This document shows, in pieces, positions 7,941 through 15,924 of a DNA stretch of 64,000 nt; the first letter of the stretch is position 1; every line of letters starts with the position of its first letter. Position numbers and translations under genes: made by a program. The notes under the pieces are model-generated. The model ran no database searches and was not told the origin of the DNA. It saw only the letters and a program-made list of their open reading frames with translations. The DNA is from Microbacterium sp. BLY (GTDB lineage: Bacteria > Actinomycetota > Actinomycetes > Actinomycetales > Microbacteriaceae): NCBI RefSeq assembly GCF_017939615.1, contig NZ_JAGKSR010000001.1, positions 992,001-1,056,000 on the forward strand. The letters are read 5' to 3'.

Positions 7941-8531
7941 ATGGCCGAGGACGCGGACGCGACTGCGCTGGAGGACGCCGCCTTCATGACGACGGCCATG
8001 CTCAAGGCCTACTCGCATCCCTTGCGTCGACAGATCCTCCGCCTCATCGCCCGCCGCGGGTTCCTGCGTGCCGCCGACATCGCGGGAGAGCTCGACGTGC
8101 CCGCGAACAGCGCCAGCTTCCACCTGCGGGTGCTCGCCGAGGCGGGTCTCATCGAGGAGGCGCCGGAGAAGGCCAGGGACCGGCGCGACCGGGTCTGGAC
8201 GGGCCGCAAGGGCGCGCTCAACGTCGGCGGGCCCGGCAACCCCGTCCCGGACGAGGCGCTCGGCGGAACCGTCGTCGCCGCGCTCGCCGAGGATCATCAG
8301 GACCTGGTGCGCCGGGTCATCGCCTGGACGCCGGAGTACGTCTCCGGCCGCACCACCGAGGTGCACGCGTCGTTCGTGCAGCGCACGATCCGACTGACCG
8401 AGGCCGAGTTCGATGACGCGATGCGGAGGATCAACGATGTGCTCACCGCCGCCGACACCGCGCACGACGACACCGACCCCGAGGGACGCTACTGGCAGAT
8501 GGACATCGTCGTCGCCGACGACACCATCTGA
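7941..8531 (+). CDS. ArsR/HTH_20-type winged-helix regulator
   Basis: A 196-aa protein. Residues about 15-80 carry a winged helix (LKAYSHPLRRQILRLIARRG, AADIAGELDVPANSASFHLR, VLAEAGLIEEA) of the ArsR-like kind often seen beside MFS efflux genes. The C-terminal part, about 100 residues, is helical and acidic and may bind ligand or dimerise. No CxC metal site is present, so it is probably not a metal sensor. The ATG sits six bases after TAGGAT (7929-7934), a leaderless start. It likely represses itself and the divergent MFS gene. Confidence 0.88.
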   Translation: MAEDADATALEDAAFMTTAMLKAYSHPLRRQILRLIARRGFLRAADIAGELDVPANSASFHLRVLAEAGLIEEAPEKARDRRDRVWTGRKGALNVGGPGNPVPDEALGGTVVAALAEDHQDLVRRVIAWTPEYVSGRTTEVHASFVQRTIRLTEAEFDDAMRRINDVLTAADTAHDDTDPEGRYWQMDIVVADDTI

Positions 8532-8532
8532 C

Positions 8533-9645
8533 TCACTCCTCCGCCGGGCGCTCGCCGCTGAGGATGAGGATGCGGCGGAGGTGCATCGCCATCAGAACAC
8601 CGGGTCCCATCGAGCTGCGCACGTCGAACGTGCGATCGTCGACCCGCTCCAGCAGCACGCGGATCGCCCGTGCCGCTTCCGCACGGCGGCGGTGCGCCGC
8701 GTTCGAGGAGGGGTCGTCCTCGGCGATGACGTCGGCGACGGCATGGCAGGCCGCCGACAACGGCTCGGGCAGAGCCGGGTCCAGGGACATGGCGGCCGGA
8801 CGCTCCCAGATCGTGTCGGCCGTCGCGTCGGCGATGTCCCGGATGAGATGCGCGATGCGGTCGAGCGAGGAGAGCTGCTCGTGGATGTGGGCGGTGCCCG
8901 CATGCCGGCGTCGCGCCCGCGGGTTGTAGCGGACGCTCTCGTCGGCCTCGGCCAGGGCCGCACGGAGGTCGGCGGTGGTCTCGGCGAGCGCTGCGGCATC
9001 GTCCGCCCACTGCGCGGTCTCCGGGGGCCAGGACTCCGAGACCGCGGAGCCGATGTCGTGCAGGTGCCCCGCGAGCTGTCGTCGGAACTCCTCCACCCGC
9101 GCCTCGGCCGATCCGATGAGCGGCGCGGGGGCGAAGAGGAGGTTCACCACCAGACCGATCACGATCCCGATCCCCATCTGCGCCAGGTAGCCGAGGGAGT
9201 AGTCGTCCGCGTTCTGACCGCCGATGATGAGCACGAACAGTGCCGCCATCGGGACGTACTCCTTGCCGACGCCGAACCAGCCGGTGCCCGAGACGAGCAC
9301 GCCCAGCCCCACCACGAGCGGGATCGTCCACCACGTCGGCCCGACCGTGAGCACGATCACCGCCGCCAGGCCGATGCCGGTGGCCAGACCGAACAGGGTC
9401 TGCAGGCTCGACCGCATGGACCCCATGAGCGTCGGGTACATGCTCACGAGTGCGCCCAGCGGTGCGTAGTACGGGAACTCGTCGGTGACCCCCGGCATGT
9501 GCGGCGCGATCGTCCACGCGAGCCCGACGGCGAGCGCCGTCTTGACCACGAGGAGCAGGCGCGCGGGGCGGACGGCCTCGCGGACGGTGCGGGCGAGGTA
9601 CGAGCGGCGTTCGCGGACGCGCAGGCGCGAGAGATCGGGCGTCAC
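8533..9645 (-). CDS. FUSC-family (aromatic acid exporter-like) membrane protein
   Basis: A 370-aa protein starting at GTG with GGAGAGG upstream. The N-terminal half has about six membrane segments (LLLVVKTALAVGLAWTIAPH, YYAPLGALVSMYPTLMGSMR, IPLVVGLGVLVSGTGW, GIGIVIGLVVNLLFAPAP). The C-terminal half is a long soluble helical region (VEEFRRQLAGHLHDIGSAV). This is the layout of FUSC and ArAE proteins, linked to efflux of aromatic acids. Its 3' end abuts the ArsR-type gene on the other strand with one base between. The substrate is unknown. Confidence 0.8.
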   Translation of the reverse strand: MTPDLSRLRVRERRSYLARTVREAVRPARLLLVVKTALAVGLAWTIAPHMPGVTDEFPYYAPLGALVSMYPTLMGSMRSSLQTLFGLATGIGLAAVIVLTVGPTWWTIPLVVGLGVLVSGTGWFGVGKEYVPMAALFVLIIGGQNADDYSLGYLAQMGIGIVIGLVVNLLFAPAPLIGSAEARVEEFRRQLAGHLHDIGSAVSESWPPETAQWADDAAALAETTADLRAALAEADESVRYNPRARRRHAGTAHIHEQLSSLDRIAHLIRDIADATADTIWERPAAMSLDPALPEPLSAACHAVADVIAEDDPSSNAAHRRRAEAARAIRVLLERVDDRTFDVRSSMGPGVLMAMHLRRILILSGERPAEE

Positions 9646-9819
9646 GTCATCCTCTCCTCGCGGCGGTCGGGTGGTCCTGTCCGGCGAGGATAGGGCGGCG
9701 CGCGGCGTGCGGCCACCGGGTTGCCCCGGCTACGGTCGCCGGGTAGAGGGGGGAGACATGGATGCCGCGACCGCGCGAGGTGCGCAGCCGCGGCATCCGC
9801 GGGTTCCGGTCTCTGCCGG

Positions 9820-10506
9820 TCAGGGGGTGGCGCGCCGGAAGGCGAGGAACGAGACGCCACTGAGGATCGCCACGACCACGAGGCCCCACAGAGCGAGCCC
9901 GACCGCCCCGAGGTCGAGGATCCCGAGCCACACGTCGCCCCACAGTTCCAGACGCGTCACGAGGAACACGAGCCCGACGAGGAGCAGCGCCAGGGCGACG
10001 CCCACGATGGTGAGGACCATCGGACCCCAGCTCTTGTAGATCGTCGCACCGGTGAAGCCGATCACGAAGAAGAACAGAGCGAGCGTGAAGTAGACGATGA
10101 AGGCGCCGAGCGGCCCCGCCTCCCACAGCCACGGCAGGTGGAACACCCACCCGTTCACGCCGTACCCGTTCGTGGCGAGCTCGATCGCCCCGCCGAGGAG
10201 GAACAGCACTCCCAGGAGCGCACTGCCGAGCATCGCCGTGAGGAGCGTCCCGACGAAGAACTCGCGGCGGGTGACGCTCATCGCCTGCGAGAACGGGAAG
10301 GTCAGCGTCATGGCCGACAGCCCGATCGCGAAGAAGTACCACAGCGGGGCCTGGCCGCCTCCGCCGTACTTGGGGGCGTCGCCGGGGATCATCGCGTAGA
10401 TGAGGACCGAGATCACCACGGCCGAGGCGAGGATGATCAGCGGCACCCAGACGAAGGTCTGCCGGTTGATGAGCTGCAGGCGGATGACGTTGAGTGTGCG
10501 TCGCAT
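9820..10506 (-). CDS. ABC transporter permease (YtrA-operon type)
   Basis: A 228-aa protein with six predicted membrane segments (VWVPLIILASAVVISVLIYA, WYFFAIGLSAMTLTFPFSQA, LLTAMLGSALLGVLFLLGGA, FIVYFTLALFFFVIGFTG, VLTIVGVALALLLVGLVFLV, VGLALWGLVVVAILSGVSF). Its start overlaps the ATPase stop (TGATG). With the ATPase and a GntR/YtrA regulator it forms an operon like those responding to cell-wall antibiotics in other Gram-positives. The ligand is unknown. Confidence 0.85.
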   Translation of the reverse strand: MRRTLNVIRLQLINRQTFVWVPLIILASAVVISVLIYAMIPGDAPKYGGGGQAPLWYFFAIGLSAMTLTFPFSQAMSVTRREFFVGTLLTAMLGSALLGVLFLLGGAIELATNGYGVNGWVFHLPWLWEAGPLGAFIVYFTLALFFFVIGFTGATIYKSWGPMVLTIVGVALALLLVGLVFLVTRLELWGDVWLGILDLGAVGLALWGLVVVAILSGVSFLAFRRATP

Positions 10507-11423
10507 CAGCGGACTCCTTCCGTGGTGGCGTCGGCTCTGGTGCCGGAGCGGGTCTCGGCCTTCTGGGTGAGGCGGACGATGAGCTGCTGCAGCGAGACGG
10601 GGGCGAGGTCGAGGCCGGCGGCCCGCACCTCCGCGCGATCGTCGGCGGTGAGGGCGCCGAGCACGGTGACGGAGGCGACGCGACCGAGCTCGTCCCGGTG
10701 CAGCACCTCGCGATCGCCGACCCAGGCGTCGACCTTCGCGGCATCCCCGACGACGGTCACGGCGCGGTCGCGGACGGCATCCGTGTCCTCGTTGAGGAGG
10801 ATCTGGCCGTTGTCGATCACGATGACCTTCTCGATGAGGTTCGCGACCTCGTCGATCAGGTGCGAGGAGAGGATGATCGTGCGCGGGTGCTCCGCGTAGT
10901 CCTCCACGAGACGGTCGTAGAAGATCTGCCGGGCGACGGCGTCGAGTCCCAGATAGGGTTCGTCGAAGAAGGTGATCTCGGCGCGGGAGGCCAGGCCGAT
11001 GATGACGCCGACCGCGGAGAGCTGCCCCCGGGAGAGCTTCTTGATGGTCTGCTCCATCGGGAGCTGGAACTCGGCGATGAGCTCGTCGGCGAGCTCCTGG
11101 TCCCAGTGCGGGAAGAACAGGCGTGCGGCGCGGAAGGCATGCCGCGGGGTCGCGTCGTCGGGGTACTTCTGGCTCTCCCGGACGAAGCAGATCCGGCCGA
11201 GCACGTGGGCGTTCTCGTACGGGTGCTCGCCGAACACCTTCACGGTGCCGGACGACTCGAAGTTCTGGGCCGTGAGGATCGACATGAGTGTCGTCTTGCC
11301 GGCGCCGTTGCGGCCGAGGAGCCCGTAGATCGAGCCTCCCTCGAGCGAGAGCGATACGTTGTCGAGCGCCCTCTTGTCCTTATAGCGCTTGGTGAGGTTC
11401 TGCACCTCGATGACGGCGGTCAT
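10506..11423 (-). CDS. ABC transporter ATP-binding protein
   Basis: A 305-aa ATPase with Walker A GLLGRNGAGKTT, signature KLSRGQLSAVG (SRGQ in place of SGGQ), Walker B EITFFDEPYLGLD, and the H-loop in IILSSHLIDEV. The last 70 residues form a small accessory domain. It overlaps the GntR gene upstream by four bases and the permease downstream by one, so all three are co-translated. It energises the adjacent permease. Confidence 0.93.
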   Translation of the reverse strand: MTAVIEVQNLTKRYKDKRALDNVSLSLEGGSIYGLLGRNGAGKTTLMSILTAQNFESSGTVKVFGEHPYENAHVLGRICFVRESQKYPDDATPRHAFRAARLFFPHWDQELADELIAEFQLPMEQTIKKLSRGQLSAVGVIIGLASRAEITFFDEPYLGLDAVARQIFYDRLVEDYAEHPRTIILSSHLIDEVANLIEKVIVIDNGQILLNEDTDAVRDRAVTVVGDAAKVDAWVGDREVLHRDELGRVASVTVLGALTADDRAEVRAAGLDLAPVSLQQLIVRLTQKAETRSGTRADATTEGVR

Positions 11424-11809
11424 GCGGGGGTCTTCCCTTCTGGGGTGGGGGCGGAGGCGGCGCGCTGCCGGAGCAGGTCCGCGAGGTCTTCCGCGCCGAG
11501 GCCCAGCGTGCGGGCCTCCGCGAGGAGCGGGTCGATGTAGCGGTCGGCGAAGGCCGCGCGGCGTTCGCCGAGGAGCAGCTCCCTGGCGCCTTCCGAGACG
11601 AACATGCCGATGCCTCGGCGCTTGTGGAGCACTCCCTTGTCGGTGAGCATGGCGACTCCCTTCGCGGCGGTGGCGGGGTTGATGCGGTAGAACGCGGCGA
11701 GCTCGTTCGTCGAAGGGGCCTGAGCCTCCTCGGCCAGCGAGCCGTCGAGGATGGAGTCCTCGATCTGCTCGGCGATCTGGAGGAAGAGCGGCTTGCCTTC
11801 TTCGATCAC
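11420..11809 (-). CDS. GntR-family regulator, YtrA type
   Basis: A 129-aa protein of short-GntR architecture. The N-terminal winged helix (KPLFLQIAEQIEDSILDG, APSTNELAAFYRINPATAAK, VLHKRRGIGMFV) is followed by about 50 residues of dimerising helices, which is typical of the YtrA subfamily. The GTG has GGAGGA seven bases upstream. It is first in the operon with the ABC genes and likely represses it through the palindrome just upstream. Confidence 0.92.
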   Translation of the reverse strand: MIEEGKPLFLQIAEQIEDSILDGSLAEEAQAPSTNELAAFYRINPATAAKGVAMLTDKGVLHKRRGIGMFVSEGARELLLGERRAAFADRYIDPLLAEARTLGLGAEDLADLLRQRAASAPTPEGKTPA

Positions 11810-11828
11810 GAGTCCTCCGTGGTTGCTG

Positions 11829-11852
11829 GGTTACTTACTTGACTAAGTAACC
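11829..11852. promoter_or_regulatory. GntR (YtrA-type) operator
   Basis: A perfect inverted repeat, GGTTACTTA (11829-11837) and TAAGTAACC (11844-11852), with a six-base spacer, 20 bases upstream of the regulator start. Position and symmetry fit autoregulation by the adjacent YtrA-type protein. Confidence 0.8.
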
Positions 11853-11920
11853 ACGGAACCAGGGTTCCTGTCAACCCCGTGCCGCGGGGGGGGGGTGGAC
11901 GGGCCGCGTACAGTGGGCTG

Positions 11921-13117
11921 GTGCCGGAGTTCCCCTACAGTCGTCTGCGTCGCTGGCCCGACGTCGAAGCGGACAACCTCCAGGCGTACGATGCGACCGA
12001 CCTGCTGCTCGTGGAACGGGCGCTCGCGCTCGACGTGCCAGGGTCCGAGACGGTCGTGATCGGGGACGAGTACGGTGCCATCACGCTGGCTCTCACGGCT
12101 GCCGGGCGGAACGGGATCCGGGTGCATCAGGACCTCGCGACCGGTCAGCGGGCTCTGCAGCGCAATGCGGACGAGCTCGGGCTCGACGGCTTCCGCCCTC
12201 ACGACCTGGAGGAGAGCCTGCTCCGGGGTGCGCGCCTCGTGCTGCTGCAGCTGCCGAAGGCCCTCGCCGAACTGGAGGAGATCGCGGATGCGGTCGCCCG
12301 GTGGGCGGCCCCCGACGTCGTGCTCATCGCCGGAGGGCGGGTGAAGCACATGACCCTCGCTCAGAACGAGGTGCTGGGGCGGCGCTTCGCGCGGGTGCAG
12401 GCCCAGCGCGCCGAGCGGAAGTCGCGACTGCTCGTCGCCACCGAGGCCCTCCCCGTACCCGAGTCCCCGCCGTTTCCGGTCTCCGCGCGGCACGGCAGCC
12501 TCGTCCTCGTCGCCCACGGCGGCGCGTTCGCCGGGCCCCGTCTCGACATCGGCACCCGAGTTCTGCTCGAGGTGCTCGACCTCGACGGTTCACAACTCAG
12601 GAGAACACAGACGACACCGGCCGAAAACGCGCCGAACGGCGGCGAGGGCGCCCGGTTTTCCGGAGTTGTGAACAGCTCCGGGCGCCGCGTCCTCGACCTC
12701 GGGTGCGGAACCGGAGCGCTCGCCGTGTCCTGGGCGCTCGCTCATCCGGACGATCGGGTCGCCGGCACCGACCGCTCGGCCGCCGCCGTCGCCTCCGCGC
12801 GGGCGACGGCGCTCGCGAACGGCGTGGCCGACCGGGTCGGCATCACACACGATGACGCGGGCTCGCAGCTCCCGGACGCATCGTTCGACGTCGTGCTCCT
12901 GAACCCGCCGTTCCACCTCGGTGCCAGCGTACACACCCGGGCCGCGACCCGCCTGTTCGAGGCCGCCGCCCGGCTGCTCCGACCCGGCGGAGAACTGTTC
13001 ACGGTGTACAACTCGAGCCTCGGTTATCGGACAGAGCTGACCCGTCTGATCGGGCCCACCGAACAGCTCCGGCGCACCTCGAAGTTCACCGTGACGCGCA
13101 CCGTCCGACGGCCGTGA
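11921..13117 (+). CDS. RlmG/RsmC-like rRNA guanine-N2 methyltransferase with in-frame palindromic insert
   Basis: A 398-aa two-domain protein. The N-terminal pseudo-methyltransferase half ends near GGAFAGPRLDIGTRVLLEVL. The C-terminal class I domain has the SAM site VLDLGCGTGALAV and the catalytic block LLNPPFH, typical of N2-guanine rRNA methyltransferases of the RlmG/RsmC group. The GTG at 11921 lies six bases after TACAGT (11909-11914), a leaderless start, and is preferred to the GTG at 11879. Between the two domains, about 29 residues (SQLRRTQTT to GVVNSS) are encoded by an 86-bp imperfect palindrome. Relatives usually join the domains directly, so this looks like an inserted element that kept the frame. 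Confidence 0.85.
   Translation: MPEFPYSRLRRWPDVEADNLQAYDATDLLLVERALALDVPGSETVVIGDEYGAITLALTAAGRNGIRVHQDLATGQRALQRNADELGLDGFRPHDLEESLLRGARLVLLQLPKALAELEEIADAVARWAAPDVVLIAGGRVKHMTLAQNEVLGRRFARVQAQRAERKSRLLVATEALPVPESPPFPVSARHGSLVLVAHGGAFAGPRLDIGTRVLLEVLDLDGSQLRRTQTTPAENAPNGGEGARFSGVVNSSGRRVLDLGCGTGALAVSWALAHPDDRVAGTDRSAAAVASARATALANGVADRVGITHDDAGSQLPDASFDVVLLNPPFHLGASVHTRAATRLFEAAARLLRPGGELFTVYNSSLGYRTELTRLIGPTEQLRRTSKFTVTRTVRRP
12588..12673. repeat. 86-bp palindromic element inserted in a coding sequence
   Basis: Outer arms GTTCACAACTC (12588-12598) and GAGTTGTGAAC (12663-12673) are perfect, and pairing continues inward to about 19 bases per arm with two mismatches. It lies exactly between the two domains of the methyltransferase and is read in frame. 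No second copy was found in this window. It resembles in principle the palindromic elements that invade genes in other bacteria. Confidence 0.85.
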
Positions 13118-13156
13118 GCACGGCGCGCCGGGATTGCTAGACGGTCGTACTATCCC

Positions 13157-13447
13157 CCGGTCAGCGCCGGAAACCCGGGCTCGCCTCGGAGGCAGGATTT
13201 GCCGCTGACCGGCCATTTCGTTACGTTGGAGGGCGGGCCTGACGGCCCGAAGACCAGTCCGCGGTCACGTCCTTCCTTCGATGAGCTGTGCGGCGAAGAG
13301 GCGTGGGCGTATGGTCGATCCCCTCTGCGACGGATCCGAAATCCGCCGCCTGTGCCGCCACAGCGAAGATGTCGAACGGCCTCGTGAGGATCACCCGGGC
13401 GTGACCGAAGCAGGCTCAGCCGCCCGAGGCCGAGCCGCAGGGGAAAC
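13157..13447 (+). ncRNA. Structured 5' leader of the betaine-type ABC operon (candidate riboswitch)
   Basis: About 330 bases upstream of the ATPase gene hold no convincing ORF. A -10-like TACTAT (13148-13153) would start RNA near 13160. The predicted RNA begins with a 10-bp stem, CCGGTCAGCG (13157-13166) with CGCTGACCGG (13203-13212), enclosing a small GCCT/AGGC hairpin. A CGGGCC/GGCCCG hairpin follows near 13234-13249, and a longer stem pairs GCTGTGCGGCG with GCCGCCACAGC around an 80-base domain. I could not match it to a known riboswitch class. Osmotic or ligand control of the transporter is inference. Confidence 0.5.
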
Positions 13448-14809
13448 GTGTCCGAAACAGCACTCGAAGCGCGCCATCTTTACAAGGTGTTCGGAAGGAA
13501 TCCGAGCGCCGCCGTCCGCCGGCTGAAGGCGGGGGAGAGCCGGACGGCCGTCGCCGACGCGGGGACCGCCGCCGTCATCGACGCCAGCTTCACCGTCAAC
13601 CGCGGTGAGATCTTCGTCATCATGGGCCTGTCCGGATCGGGCAAATCCACCATCATCCGCATGCTCAACGGGCTGCACGACATCACGGACGGCACCGTCA
13701 CCGTCGGCGGCGACCCCATCACGGGGATCCCGGCCGGGCGTCTGCGCGAGATCCGCCGCGACCGCATCTCGATGGTGTTCCAGCACTTCGCGCTGCTGCC
13801 GCATCGCACGGTCGCCGCGAACGTCGCCTACCCGCTCGAGCTCAAGGGCGTCGGCAAGGCCGAGCGTCAGGCGAAGGCCGAGGAGATCCTCGCTCTCGTC
13901 GGGCTCGAGGGCCAGGGCGACAAGCTCCCCTCCGAGCTCTCCGGCGGCATGCAGCAGCGCGTCGGCATCGCCCGCGCCCTCGCGGCTGACAGCGACATCC
14001 TGCTCATGGACGAGGCGTTCAGCGCGCTCGACCCGCTGATCCGCCGCGAGATGCAGGAGCAGCTCCTGGAGCTGCAGCAGAAGCTCCAGAAGACCATCGT
14101 CTTCATCACGCACGACCTCAACGAGGCCATGTTCCTCGGCGACCGCATCGCGGTCATGCGCGATGGTCGCATCGTGCAGATCGGCACACCCGAGGACATC
14201 CTCATGGACCCGGCGAACGACTACGTCGAGCAGTTCGTGCAGGACGTCGACCGCGCCCGCGTGCTCACCGCCGCGAACGTCATGGAGCGCCCGCGACCCG
14301 TGGTCGCCGAGTCGGCGGGCCCCCGCACGGCGCTCCGTCAGATGCGCGACGCGTACATGTCGGCGACCTACGTCGTCGGCAAGGACCGCCAGCTCGTCGG
14401 CGTGGTCACCGACCGCGACGCCGTCAAGCTCGTCCGGCAGGGTGCCACGCGCCTCGACTCGATCATCAAGCCGGTGCCGCAGAGCGTCCGCGAGGACGAC
14501 GTCCTCATGAACCTGTTCGTGCCCGCCGTCGAGTCGCCGCTGCCCCTCGCGGTGGTCGACGCCGACGGCCGCCTCGCGGGCGTGATCCCGCGCGTCACCC
14601 TGCTCGCGGCGCTCGGCCCCGGGCCCGGAGCGACCGAGGAGATCCTGCTGCCGATGACCCCCATGCCCCAGGCTGAGATCGACGCCGTGCTCGACGACGG
14701 GTGGACGGCCGAGCCGAGCCCTTCGACGAGCTCAGGGGCCCAGGGTGGCTCAGGGACCCAGGGGGAGTTCGGCTCAGGGGCCCGGGTTGAGACGGAGGAG
14801 GTGCGCTGA
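13448..14809 (+). CDS. Glycine-betaine/choline-type ABC ATPase with CBS domains
   Basis: A 453-aa ProV/OpuA-type ATPase. Walker A is GLSGSGKST near residue 60, signature LSGGMQQRVGIARAL, Walker B ILLMDEAFSALDP, H-loop FITHDLNEAM. Residues about 275-390 form two CBS motifs (RQLVGVVTDRDAVKLV, DGRLAGVIPRVTLLAAL), which sense ionic strength or nucleotides in OpuA. The GTG has AGGGGAA upstream. The last 35 residues (PSPSTSSGAQGG and on) are low complexity and are encoded by a genomic repeat, so they are probably not part of the functional protein. The gene overlaps the permease by one base. Confidence 0.92.
   Translation: MSETALEARHLYKVFGRNPSAAVRRLKAGESRTAVADAGTAAVIDASFTVNRGEIFVIMGLSGSGKSTIIRMLNGLHDITDGTVTVGGDPITGIPAGRLREIRRDRISMVFQHFALLPHRTVAANVAYPLELKGVGKAERQAKAEEILALVGLEGQGDKLPSELSGGMQQRVGIARALAADSDILLMDEAFSALDPLIRREMQEQLLELQQKLQKTIVFITHDLNEAMFLGDRIAVMRDGRIVQIGTPEDILMDPANDYVEQFVQDVDRARVLTAANVMERPRPVVAESAGPRTALRQMRDAYMSATYVVGKDRQLVGVVTDRDAVKLVRQGATRLDSIIKPVPQSVREDDVLMNLFVPAVESPLPLAVVDADGRLAGVIPRVTLLAALGPGPGATEEILLPMTPMPQAEIDAVLDDGWTAEPSPSTSSGAQGGSGTQGEFGSGARVETEEVR
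14714..14782. repeat. CCTTCGAC-type repeat at 3' end of ATPase gene
   Basis: A near-palindromic core, CCCTTCGACGAGCTCAGGG (14719-14737), is followed by degenerate direct repeats of GGCTCAGGG(A/G)CCC. It sits inside the last codons of the betaine-type ATPase. A related element occurs at 21531-21584. This core is common as dispersed repeats in high-GC genomes. Confidence 0.75.
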
Positions 14810-15768
14810 TGGACGGTTTCCGTATTCCTGTGGGCGACTGGGTCGCCGCCGGCGTCGACTGGATCACCGCCAACCTCGACGGCCTGCTCGACGCGGTGTC
14901 GTTCGTCGTGAGCTTCCTCGTCGACGGGCTCACCCGCCTGCTCCTCACGCCCCACTTCGCCGTCATCATCGTGATCGCGGCGCTGATCGCCTGGCTGGTG
15001 CGCTCGTGGCAGCTCGCGATCGGCACCATCCTGTCGTTCGGGTTGATCGTCGCCATGGACCTCTGGGTCCCCGCGATGCAGACGCTCGCGCTCGTCCTCG
15101 TCGCGGCCGTCGTGGCCGTGCTGATCGCGGTGCCGCTCGGCATCTGGTCGGCGCGCAACGCGACGGTGCGCGCGACGCTGAAGCCGGTGCTCGACTTCAT
15201 GCAGACGATGCCGGCGTTCGTGTACCTGATCCCGGCGATCGTGTTCTTCGGCATCGGCGTGGTTCCGGGTCTCGTCGCCACGGTGATCTTCGCGCTGCCT
15301 CCGGGTGTGCGCCTGACCGAGCTGGGCATCCGCGGTGTCGACGCGGAGACGGTCGAGGCCGGGCACGCGTTCGGGGCGACCCCGGGCCAGATCCTCCGCG
15401 GGATCCAGCTGCCGCTCGCGATGCCGACCATCATGGCGGGCGTCAACCAGGTCATCATGCTCGCCCTGTCGATGGCGGTCATCGCCGGCATGGCGGGCGC
15501 CGACGGACTCGGGAAGATGGTGGTCGAGGCGATCTCGACGATCAACATCCCGAAGGGCGTCGAGGCCGGACTGGGCGTCGTGTTGATCGCCGTGTTCCTC
15601 GACCGGGTGACCGCGGCTCTGGGCGCGCCCGGTGAGAACCGCTCGTCGCTCCTCGGCATGCGGAAGCGACGCGGTTCGTCCCAGCCCTCCGCCCCCGTGG
15701 CGTCGGAGCCCGCAGCCGCCGCGCCCGCCGAGCCGGCGCCGGCCGAGTCCGAGCTTACCCGCGCCTGA
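14809..15768 (+). CDS. Glycine-betaine/proline-type ABC permease
   Basis: A 319-aa ProW-type permease with about six membrane segments and the EAA-like loop AGHAFGATPGQILRGIQLPL, characteristic of binding-protein-dependent permeases. The N-terminal 50 residues precede the first membrane segment. The Ala/Pro/Glu-rich tail after RKRRGSSQ is probably disordered. ATG overlaps the ATPase stop (ATGA). It works with the CBS-ATPase and the binding lipoprotein to import a compatible solute such as glycine betaine, proline betaine or choline. Confidence 0.92.
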   Translation: MDGFRIPVGDWVAAGVDWITANLDGLLDAVSFVVSFLVDGLTRLLLTPHFAVIIVIAALIAWLVRSWQLAIGTILSFGLIVAMDLWVPAMQTLALVLVAAVVAVLIAVPLGIWSARNATVRATLKPVLDFMQTMPAFVYLIPAIVFFGIGVVPGLVATVIFALPPGVRLTELGIRGVDAETVEAGHAFGATPGQILRGIQLPLAMPTIMAGVNQVIMLALSMAVIAGMAGADGLGKMVVEAISTINIPKGVEAGLGVVLIAVFLDRVTAALGAPGENRSSLLGMRKRRGSSQPSAPVASEPAAAAPAEPAPAESELTRA

Positions 15769-15803
15769 GGTCCCCGTCCCGCGCCCCACCCCCTTTCGTG
15801 CGG

Positions 15804-15862
15804 GTGCGGGACGGAAAAGGGGCGTCGGGGCCGGGACTCCGGCACGGTTTCGATCCCGGCAC
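15804..15862. repeat. Intergenic palindromic repeat (divergent copy)
   Basis: Runs from GTGCGGGACGGAAAA to GTTTCGATCCCGGCAC in the gap between permease and binding-protein genes. Its two ends are imperfect inverted repeats, and it resembles the pair at 53989-54130. It may serve as an intercistronic stem-loop that stabilises or attenuates the operon mRNA. Confidence 0.6.
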
Positions 15863-15924
15863 AGCTGTCCTGCGGCTCGTCCGCACCTCCTGAATCACAT
15901 ACGGAACGCAAGAGAGAGAGTCAC

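Noticed and set aside
9757..10039. ATG after a strong GGGGGGAG on the plus strand, antisense to the ABC permease end
   Set aside because: The frame yields a basic Ser/Pro/Thr-rich shadow peptide; only the ribosome-like site is suggestive.
13199..13526. Short ORFs in the leader of the betaine-type operon
   Set aside because: No family features, no ribosome sites, and they lie over conserved-looking stems; an RNA leader explains the region better.
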